33,406 nt of DNA. Origin: an uncultured Candidatus Saccharibacteria bacterium. Its GTDB lineage: Bacteria > Patescibacteriota > Saccharimonadia > Saccharimonadales > Saccharimonadaceae. The translations under genes and the position numbers were made by a program. Shown here piece by piece: positions 26,801 to 33,406 of this stretch. The stretch's first letter is position 1; each line of letters starts with the position of its first letter. The stretch spans positions 1 to 33,406 of the forward strand of contig CAMZIV010000005.1 of NCBI GenBank assembly GCA_947307355.1. Reading direction: 5' to 3'. The notes beneath the pieces were generated by a model. The model saw only the letters and a list, made by a program, of their open reading frames with translations, searched no databases and was not told the origin of the DNA.

Positions 26801-27212
26801 AGCTTATGGTGCTGCTACTACCTTGCAGGAAATGCTCACTATTAAGTCTGATGATGTTTACGGACGCGCCAAAGCATACGAAGCAATCATCAAGCATGAA
26901 CCAATCGAAGGTCCAAAGCTCCCAGAAGGCTTTAACGTTCTTGTAAAAGAACTTCAAGGTCTTGGTCTAAAAGTCGACCTTCTCGATCACGGTGAATCTG
27001 CTGATGCAGGTGATGTCATCGAAAAGACATCTCGTGAAATTGAAAGATCAAAAGACGATCAATCCATCTATGATCAACATAAAAGAGATACCGAGCCACA
27101 AATTCTCGACCTCGACGACGAGGAAGCAGAAGCTATGATGGCTGAAGAAGGTATCGAGATAACAGAGGGCGATGAAGATGATGGTACAATCGACCTCGGA
27201 GAGGAGTTCTAA
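23832..27212 (+). CDS. rpoB: DNA-directed RNA polymerase subunit beta
   Basis: [133 protein letters not shown]. Confidence 0.98.
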   Translation: MATTKKSGERVFFTEGDQALPIPDLTAHQKDSWDDFVKNGLREVFAELNPIDDYTGQKLSLRFKDYYFKEPKETEQQAKYNLATYEAPLHVLVELENKVTGTKKEQDIYFGDYPWMTERATFIINGTERVIVSQLIRSAGVFFTAEEAGVKRLYGAKVIPGRGAWLEFETAANGAISVKIDRRRKIPVTTFLRALGLSKTDIEKKFEKIDTGDKKYIEATFEKDTTSSQGEALLEVYRRIRPGDLATVDNAKSMIEKMFFDPKRYDYSNVGRFKMNRRLHFDTPNDPAHRTLQMDDVIAIIAEIIRLNNTQEPADDIDSLSNRRVKLVGELVQRQFRLGMLRLQRNILDRMSMANPEDVTPSQLLNSRPVVAAVKEFFSTSQLSQLMDEVNPFSELAHKRRLSSMGPGGLTRERAGFDVRDAHPTHYGRICTVETPEGGNVGLVLNFATYARINEYGFIEAPYRVVKNGKVTDEVVYMDADTENDMVIADASVKLNKDGKFVEDWVSARVHGAPSQVEAKRVTHIDAAHKEILGVSAGLIPFVEKNRVDRSLMACAMQKQAVPLLRSDNPTVGTGIEREVAKNTSQVVMATGAGVVKKADGESVIVTYDKGGDVEYKLQHFEKTNDDRCYNQRCKVARGQKVKKGDILIEGASINDGELALGRDLLVAFMPWRGYNMDDAIVISNRLVEDDTLTSINIKDFDVEVRETKLGPEQVTRDIPNVSEHSLRHLGEDGIVTVGAEVKNGDILVGKITPKGEQELSSEERLLRAIFGEKAKDVRDTSVRMNGSSTGKVVDVRVYTREQGHELKAGVIMQIKIFVAEMRKIGVGDKLAGRHGNKGVVSRVLPVEDMPFMADGTPIDIILSPMGVPSRMNLGQLFETHLGMAARALGYKVATPSFNGVPDEVISDELEKAGYARDGRVQLYDGLTGEPFNERTSVGVMHMLKLHHMVEDKIHARSTGPYTMVTQQPLGGKAQNGGQRFGEMEVWALEAYGAATTLQEMLTIKSDDVYGRAKAYEAIIKHEPIEGPKLPEGFNVLVKELQGLGLKVDLLDHGESADAGDVIEKTSREIERSKDDQSIYDQHKRDTEPQILDLDDEEAEAMMAEEGIEITEGDEDDGTIDLGEEF

Positions 27213-27213
27213 T

Positions 27214-30200
27214 ATGGCGTGGATGGACAATTTTATCAGCGCCTCGGATTTCGATTCGATCCGCTTGCTCGTAGCTAGCCGCGATGACATCCTGAACTGG
27301 AGCTATGGCGAAGTTACCAAGCCAGAGACGATTAACTATCGTACTCAAAAACCAGAACGCGACGGTCTCTTCTGTGAACGTATCTTCGGCCCAACCAAAG
27401 ATATCAATCCACATGATTCCAAGTTTAAAGGCGTGCGTTCTCGCGAAGCCGCTGTAGATAAGGAAGGTAACCTTGTAACTAAATCTATTACTCGTCGTGA
27501 GCGTATGGGTCACATTGCCCTCGCTGCACCTGTAGCACACATTTGGTTTATGCGTGGTATCCCTTCTGCACTTTCACTTCTTCTTGATATTACTGTAAAG
27601 AATATTGAGAAAGTAGTTTACTTTGCAACTTACCTCATGACTGATGTTAAAGCAGATGAAATTGCAAAGAAAATCGAAGAGTTAGATGCACAAACTACTG
27701 CCGCTCGTGAAGCCATTCGTATTCGTTACGAAAAAGATGCTAAAGCTGAAGGTGCTGATGTAAAAGCTCTCGCTGAAGCAGAAACTAAAGAATTAGAAGA
27801 ACTTGAGAGCGATTATCAAGCCCGCAAAGCTACACTAGAGAGCTTTAAGAAGGGTGGCGTAATCACTGAAGTTGAATATCGTAATCTTCCAGAAGAATAC
27901 GAAGATCTTATCACTGTAGAAATGGGTGCAACCGCTATCAAGAAAATGCTTGATGAGATTGACCTAGACAAACTCATTGAAGATCTTCACAAAGAAGAAG
28001 CTGAAGCTCGTGGCCAAAAAGAGAAGAAGATTCAAAAACGTCTTAAGACTCTCGAAGGTATGCAAGCTGCTGGTATTAAACCAGAGGATCTTATCCTCAC
28101 TGTAATCCCAGTAATCCCACCAGATCTACGCCCAATGATTGCCCTTCCTGGCGGTCGTTTCGCTACATCTGACCTTAACGACCTTTATCGTCGTGTGATT
28201 AACCGTAATAACCGTTTGAAGAAGCTTCTTGACCTTAATGCTCCAGAAGTTATCTGCCGCAATGAAATGCGTATGCTTCAAGAGGCTGTCGATGCACTTA
28301 TCGATAACTCTGCGGCTCATGGTTCTCATGGTGCAAACTCTACCAACGGTCGCAGAAAACTTAAATCTTTGTCTGACCTTCTCAAAGGTAAGCAAGGTCG
28401 CTTCCGCCAGAACCTTCTTGGTAAGCGTGTCGACTACTCTGGTCGTTCTGTAATCGTCGTAGGTCCAGAACTAAAGCTCCACGAATGTGGTCTTCCAAAA
28501 CAAATGGCTCTCGAGCTATTTAAGCCATTCGTAATTTCATGGCTCATTGGTAATGAATATGCAAACAATATCCGCGCAGCTTCTCGTCTCATTGAGGCTA
28601 AGGAAACTGTAGTTTGGGATGCACTTGATGAAGTAATTAAGGGTAAATATGTACTCTTGAACCGTGCTCCATCTCTTCACCGTTTGTCTGTACAAGCATT
28701 CCAACCACGCCTTATTGATGGTAAAGCCATTAAACTTCATCCACTCGTAGCATCCGGCTTTAACGCTGACTACGATGGTGACCAAATGGCAGTACATCTA
28801 CCACTTTCTGACGCTGCACAAGCTGAGGCTCGTGAACTTATGTCTGCTTCAAAGAACCTTTTGAAGCCAGCTGATGGTTCTCCAGTTCTTGCTATTTATC
28901 AGGACGTGGTGCTCGGTGCTTACTACCTAACTTACGATAAGCCAGGTACTGATACCGATGAACCAAAGGCCTTCTCTTCTGTATACGAAGCTGAAATGGC
29001 TTACGATCAGGGAATTATCGCTCTTCAAACTCCAATTCGCGTATTTGCAAAGAAAGAGATTCGTGATACCACCCTCGGTCGCGTGATCTTCAACGAAATC
29101 CTTCCAAAGGATTATCCATACGATAACGCTGTACAAACCAAGAAACATTTGTCTAAGGTAATGGCAAACATCTTCGATATGTATGGTGCAGAAGTAATGG
29201 TAAAAACCGCTGATGATCTTAAGGACCTCGCGTTCGAATATGAGACTATTGCATCTATCTCTACTGCAAAGGATGATTATCCAACCTACGATGAGATTGA
29301 TGACTTTATCGCTGAAGGTGATGCTAAGACCGCTATGATCCAGCAACAATTCAACGACGGTCTCGTAACCGAAGAAGAGCGCCATAAGCTTACTGTTGCA
29401 AACTGGCGTGACATCGATAAGAGAATCTCTGAATTCTTGCAGGGTAAACTCTCTGAGATGGATACCGACATCGCTGTGATGGTTAACTCCGGTGCTCGTG
29501 GTAATATTTCCAACATCAAGCTCGCATCTGCTGAGATTGGTATCATGGTAGATATTAACAACAACGAAATCGAGCTCCCAGTTAAGTCTTCCTACAAGAA
29601 AGGTCTCAACACCCTCGAATCCTTCATCGCCACTCGTGGTGCACGTCAAGGTCAGGTGTCTACCGCTCTTCGTACTGCAGACTCTGGTTACCTCACTCGT
29701 CGTCTCGTAGATGTGTCTCAAGATGTATTTACCACTGACGAAGTAGCCGAAGATCCAGGCTTCATGGTATTCAAGAGCGAAACTGAACAATCTGGCATCG
29801 ACTTTGTTGCACGTATCGCTGGTCGTTATACTGCTGAAGCTGTTCCTGGTTATTTGGAGGCTGATCAACTTATCACTAAGGAAGTTGCAGAACAAATTGA
29901 CGCTGACGAAAACATTGAAGGCATCAAGATTCAATCCGTACTTTCTACTACTGCTGTCGAAGGCGTACCACGCAAAGCTTATGGTGTAGATATGTCTACT
30001 CGTGAGCTCGTAGCTGCAAATGAACCAGTAGGTGTAATTGCCGCTCAATCTCTTGGTGAGCCTGGTACTCAGCTTACACTTGATACCAAACACGGTTCTG
30101 GTGTGGCAGGTTCCGGTGCAATTGCACGTGGTCTTCCTCGTGTGGAAGAGCTTCTCGAAGCCCGTTCACCAAAAGGTCAAGCCTATGTTGCCCCAATCGC

Positions 30201-31047
30201 TGGTGTAGTAGAAGCTTGGGAAGATGGCAACCACTATGTAGTACAAATTGCTCCACAAGCAGGTAAGATTGAACGCATTGAACTCGATGGTCGCAAACCA
30301 GCTGTAAAAGATGGTGAAACCGTAAAGCAAGGCGCAACTCTTATCAAGAAGAGTGGCGACAAAGCTGCTATTAAATCACCATGTGATGGTGTAGTAGAAC
30401 TCGTAAAGGACGCTATTTTAGTAGTAGCCGCTGCTGGCTCTGCCGTAAAGGTAGAAATCCCTGGCGATGCAGAACTTGTAGTAAAGTCTAACGATACTGT
30501 AGCTGCAGGTGACAGACTTACCACCGGTTCTCTAAATCTCCAAGACCTTCTCAAATACAAGGGCATTGAGGCAACTGAGCGTTACATTATGGATGATGTT
30601 CTCTCCGTTTACTCTGCTCAAGGTCATGAGATTTCACCAAAGCACCTCGAGATTTTGGTTCGCCAAATGTTCTCTAGGGTACAAATCAACGAACCTGGTG
30701 ATTCAGAATTTGTATCCGGTGACGTAGTCTCTAAGGCTGCTGCTACAATCGAGAACCGCAGACTAGAAGCTGAAGGTAAGAAACCAGCAACTTACACCAA
30801 TTTGTTGCTTGGTATTACCAAAGTATCTATCTTCTCTGACTCGTTCTTGTCAGCTGCATCCTTCCAGGATACTACCCGTGTACTTATCAACGCTGCTATC
30901 AATGGTCGTGTTGATCACCTCAAGGGTCTAAAGGAAAATGTAATCATTGGCCGTAAGATTCCTGTAGGTACCGGTGTAACTCCAATTGAAGATTTTGAAA
31001 CTTCTGAAGAAGTTGAACCAACTGAAGAAGACATTGAAAATCTTTAA
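27214..31047 (+). CDS. rpoC: DNA-directed RNA polymerase subunit beta'
   Basis: ATG 27214 ([22 protein letters not shown]); catalytic [78 protein letters not shown]. Confidence 0.98.
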   Translation: MAWMDNFISASDFDSIRLLVASRDDILNWSYGEVTKPETINYRTQKPERDGLFCERIFGPTKDINPHDSKFKGVRSREAAVDKEGNLVTKSITRRERMGHIALAAPVAHIWFMRGIPSALSLLLDITVKNIEKVVYFATYLMTDVKADEIAKKIEELDAQTTAAREAIRIRYEKDAKAEGADVKALAEAETKELEELESDYQARKATLESFKKGGVITEVEYRNLPEEYEDLITVEMGATAIKKMLDEIDLDKLIEDLHKEEAEARGQKEKKIQKRLKTLEGMQAAGIKPEDLILTVIPVIPPDLRPMIALPGGRFATSDLNDLYRRVINRNNRLKKLLDLNAPEVICRNEMRMLQEAVDALIDNSAAHGSHGANSTNGRRKLKSLSDLLKGKQGRFRQNLLGKRVDYSGRSVIVVGPELKLHECGLPKQMALELFKPFVISWLIGNEYANNIRAASRLIEAKETVVWDALDEVIKGKYVLLNRAPSLHRLSVQAFQPRLIDGKAIKLHPLVASGFNADYDGDQMAVHLPLSDAAQAEARELMSASKNLLKPADGSPVLAIYQDVVLGAYYLTYDKPGTDTDEPKAFSSVYEAEMAYDQGIIALQTPIRVFAKKEIRDTTLGRVIFNEILPKDYPYDNAVQTKKHLSKVMANIFDMYGAEVMVKTADDLKDLAFEYETIASISTAKDDYPTYDEIDDFIAEGDAKTAMIQQQFNDGLVTEEERHKLTVANWRDIDKRISEFLQGKLSEMDTDIAVMVNSGARGNISNIKLASAEIGIMVDINNNEIELPVKSSYKKGLNTLESFIATRGARQGQVSTALRTADSGYLTRRLVDVSQDVFTTDEVAEDPGFMVFKSETEQSGIDFVARIAGRYTAEAVPGYLEADQLITKEVAEQIDADENIEGIKIQSVLSTTAVEGVPRKAYGVDMSTRELVAANEPVGVIAAQSLGEPGTQLTLDTKHGSGVAGSGAIARGLPRVEELLEARSPKGQAYVAPIAGVVEAWEDGNHYVVQIAPQAGKIERIELDGRKPAVKDGETVKQGATLIKKSGDKAAIKSPCDGVVELVKDAILVVAAAGSAVKVEIPGDAELVVKSNDTVAAGDRLTTGSLNLQDLLKYKGIEATERYIMDDVLSVYSAQGHEISPKHLEILVRQMFSRVQINEPGDSEFVSGDVVSKAAATIENRRLEAEGKKPATYTNLLLGITKVSIFSDSFLSAASFQDTTRVLINAAINGRVDHLKGLKENVIIGRKIPVGTGVTPIEDFETSEEVEPTEEDIENL

Positions 31048-31056
31048 AAGGCGCAA

Positions 31057-31086
31057 AAAAAACAACCGCTTCGGCGGTTGTTTTTT
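31057..31086 (+). terminator. Rho-independent terminator with UUCG tetraloop (13-bp stem)
   Basis: AAAAAACAACCGC-ttcg-GCGGTTGTTTTTT. Confidence 0.93.
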
Positions 31087-31129
31087 GTTTTTAGGTGTGG
31101 TATCATAAGAGAAGTTATCAAGAGGTATT

Positions 31130-32563
31130 ATGCATTTCAAGACTATTTTCAAATCCCTAAAAAACAAAAGTATGCTCAGAAGAGTTTTGATTATTCTTGG
31201 CATCATTGTTGCTTATAGACTCTTAGCACAGATTCCTGTACCAATGGGTGACGCTTCAACCTTTAAGGAAGCTGTCTCTAACCTTCTTGAAAAGTCTGAT
31301 TTCTCTAACTTCCTAAACCTTATATCTGGTGGTGGTTTAGCCTCATTTAGTATTATACTTGTAGGTCTTTCACCATACATTACTGGTTCTATCGTAATCC
31401 AACTTCTTACGAAAGCAATTCCATCTCTTGAAGAACTTTCTAACGATGGTGAAACTGGTCGCCGTAAGATTAATCAGTGGACTCGTATGCTTACAATCCC
31501 TCTAGCGATTGTTCAATCTATTGCATATATCTTTATTCTTTATCAATCTACTATTTCTGCAAACGTAGCAACTGAATTTACTCCTACATTCAACGATTGG
31601 GCGCTTTCTGTTACGGCAATGACGGCTGGCTCTGTGATCTTGATGTGGATGGGTGAGCTGATTACTGAACAGGGCATCGGTAACGGTATCTCTACCCTTA
31701 TCTTTGCTTCAATTGTTTCACAACTTCCTACTACTATGGCTTCTCTTGGTGCAGCTTTGTTTGATACGAACCAAGGTACACTCAGTATGTTCGGCTGGTT
31801 TGAGCTACCAGTAAATCCAACTGTATTCTGGATTATCTTTGGTTTTGCAATTGCGATGCTCGTGGTGATTTATTTCTTAGTGAAGCTAAATGAGGCGCAG
31901 CGCGTAATTACGATTAATTATGCAAAACGTGTGCACGGTAACTCTTCCTATGGTGGCATCAAATCTATCTTGCCAATCAAGTTGATTGCTGCAGGCGTGA
32001 TCCCAGTTATCTTTGCTACGGCCTTCTTGTCGCTCCCGGCGCTTGTAGGCCAGGTGATTACCACTGTAAATCCAGGCAATGAATTTGGCGCAACTCTTAC
32101 CACGGTATTTTCTGCTCCATCTGCTAATAACTTCTCAACGCTTTATCCAGATGGCATTACGGGCCAATGGTTTGTTTATCCTACAGTTTACTTTATCTTG
32201 GTATTTGCATTTACTTATTTCTACACTTCAATTATCTTCAATACCAAAGAAATTGCTGATAATCTTCAAAAGCAAGGTGGTTTTATTGAGGGTGTACGTC
32301 CTGGGATCAAGACGGCGGAATATCTTGGAAAGGTCGTAAATCGTTTGGATCTATTTGGTGCTCTTGCACTTGGCCTTATCGCAATGCTCCCATTTGCAAC
32401 TGACTATGTATTTATTTTAACAACTGGTGCCCCACTAGGGCTTTCTATCTCTGGTACAGGGCTTCTAATTGTAGTTACAGTAGCGCTTGAGAACTTGAGG
32501 TCGGTGGACTCACGCGCGCTAATGATAACTTATGACGATTTTGGCAATGAGCTTGAAGATTAA
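31130..32563 (+). CDS. secY: Preprotein translocase subunit SecY
   Basis: RLLAQIPVPMGD; FSIILVGLSPYITGSIVIQLL; NDGETGRRKINQWTRMLTIPLAIVQSIAYIFI; GIGNGISTLIFASIV; QGGFIEGVRPGIKTAEYL. Confidence 0.97.
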   Translation: MHFKTIFKSLKNKSMLRRVLIILGIIVAYRLLAQIPVPMGDASTFKEAVSNLLEKSDFSNFLNLISGGGLASFSIILVGLSPYITGSIVIQLLTKAIPSLEELSNDGETGRRKINQWTRMLTIPLAIVQSIAYIFILYQSTISANVATEFTPTFNDWALSVTAMTAGSVILMWMGELITEQGIGNGISTLIFASIVSQLPTTMASLGAALFDTNQGTLSMFGWFELPVNPTVFWIIFGFAIAMLVVIYFLVKLNEAQRVITINYAKRVHGNSSYGGIKSILPIKLIAAGVIPVIFATAFLSLPALVGQVITTVNPGNEFGATLTTVFSAPSANNFSTLYPDGITGQWFVYPTVYFILVFAFTYFYTSIIFNTKEIADNLQKQGGFIEGVRPGIKTAEYLGKVVNRLDLFGALALGLIAMLPFATDYVFILTTGAPLGLSISGTGLLIVVTVALENLRSVDSRALMITYDDFGNELED

Positions 32564-33239
32564 GACTAGCCCAAAAAAGATTTTAACCTGGGTGGCCTGG
32601 TCTATTTTGGCAATTCTTTTCGCGGTCTATTTAATTCGCGTAGCTACTTGGGAACATTGGTATTATAACGACAAAGAAGGTAGTGAACGTGCGGTTATAA
32701 TCGAAGAATTGGAACCGCAGGAAGATTTGGAAGAGGATAAGCCTGACGAGCAGGCCGTAGTAGAATACACCGTCCCGGCTGATCATCCAAGATATCTTAC
32801 AATTTCTAAATTAAGAATTAATAAAGCACGGGTTATATCCGTGGGGATCAATCAACAAGGACAACTAGGTACGCCTAGGAATATTTTTGATGTAGGTTGG
32901 TATGATTCATCGGCTAAGCCTGGACAGAATGGCACTATGCTGATTGATGGCCATAATGGTGGCCCACATGTACACGGCGTTTTTAAAGAACTGCCAAAGC
33001 TCGCTGCGGGTGATATTATTGTGGTTGAGCGTGGCGATGGCCTTGTTTTTAAGTATTCTGTTGTCGAGAACAAAACCGTGGCTCTAGATGAGGCGGATAA
33101 ATATATGTCTACGGCGATGAAATCTCCAGTAGCAGGGAAACAGTCTCTAACTCTCATTACTTGTACTGGCGATTGGTCTACAGAACGCGATACTTATCTT
33201 TCCAGGCAATTTACAAGAGCTGTTTTGGTTGAAGAATAA
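32532..33239 (+). CDS. Sortase family protein (membrane-anchored; class uncertain)
   Basis: N-terminal TM; LTISKLRINKARVISVGIN...GQNGTMLIDGHNGG...LTLITCTGDWSTERDTYLSRQFTRAVLVEE (His, TLxTC Cys, Arg). Start ATG 32532 or 32547, overlapping the secY 3' end. Confidence 0.88.
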   Translation: MTILAMSLKIKTSPKKILTWVAWSILAILFAVYLIRVATWEHWYYNDKEGSERAVIIEELEPQEDLEEDKPDEQAVVEYTVPADHPRYLTISKLRINKARVISVGINQQGQLGTPRNIFDVGWYDSSAKPGQNGTMLIDGHNGGPHVHGVFKELPKLAAGDIIVVERGDGLVFKYSVVENKTVALDEADKYMSTAMKSPVAGKQSLTLITCTGDWSTERDTYLSRQFTRAVLVEE

Positions 33240-33251
33240 AGCATTTTACTC

Positions 33252-33280
33252 TTTACAAACACCGTTTTTTGTGCTACACT
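33252..33280 (+). promoter_or_regulatory. infA promoter TTTACA-17-TACACT
   Basis: TTTACA 33252-33257, TACACT 33275-33280. Confidence 0.5.
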
Positions 33281-33293
33281 AGAGAGGTAATTT

Positions 33294-33406
33294 ATGGCTA
33301 GTCAAAAGGAAGTGATTAAGCTCACAGGCACTGTTGTTGAGGCATTGCCGAATACCCAGTTTCGGGTTGAACTCGAGAATGGTCATATTATTGTTGCCCA
33401 TATGAG
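33294..33406 (+). CDS. infA: Translation initiation factor IF-1 (truncated by window end)
   Basis: [37 protein letters not shown]...; SD AGAGAGG. Confidence 0.93.
   Translation, partial: MASQKEVIKLTGTVVEALPNTQFRVELENGHIIVAHM

Noticed and set aside
28927-30093. 388-aa antisense ORF within rpoC
   Set aside because: Fully inside a highly conserved rpoC frame; no family motif, no plausible promoter/SD; typical shadow ORF from codon bias.
1-33406. Possible alternative genetic code (UGA recoding, as in some CPR)
   Set aside because: TGA is used as a natural stop (e.g. ftsX at 9396-9398 and the 20661-21215 gene), and the conserved proteins read correctly with the standard code.
1-33406. tRNA/rRNA genes, IS elements or prophage genes
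   Set aside because: Nothing recognisable on reading the short intergenic gaps; no transposase, integrase or phage structural motifs among the ORFs.

Overview
The window looks like a compact, AT-rich bacterial chromosome segment. The likely source is a CPR/Saccharibacteria (TM7)-type genome; this is inferred from gene style and content and was not tested. All genes lie on the + strand except a truncated MIP/aquaporin-family gene at the left edge.

Gene order: MIP channel (-), small tail-anchored membrane protein, a 1024-aa multi-TM membrane protein of unknown function, pheS-pheT, ftsE-ftsX-CHAP hydrolase (PcsB-like), S41/PDZ protease, GT4 glycosyltransferase, orphan membrane protein, leuS, TrmH/SpoU methyltransferase, surface protein (InlB-type repeat plus FISUMP-like domain), glutaredoxin-like protein, rpmF-like, nusB, NUDIX, rnc, two orphan genes, rpsP, orphan with HNH-associated repeats, khpA, rpoB, rpoC, secY, sortase, infA (partial).

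Most notable observations:
(1) At least eight genes have a TATAAT-like -10 hexamer 6-7 nt before the ATG, which predicts systematic leaderless transcription.
(2) RpoC has lost the cysteines of both canonical zinc-binding motifs and has an unusual trigger-loop sequence ([10 protein letters not shown]).
(3) The khpA-rpoB intergenic region encodes a candidate ~87-nt promoter-to-terminator small RNA followed by a second promoter and a structured rpoB leader.
(4) Four orphan genes form monocistronic cassettes with their own promoter, long leader, strong SD and terminator, inserted between housekeeping genes; one has a perfect palindrome over its -10/+1.
(5) A large uncharacterised multi-TM protein sits upstream of pheST.

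No CRISPR, tRNA, rRNA or transposase was recognised. TGA is used as a stop, so standard decoding fits.
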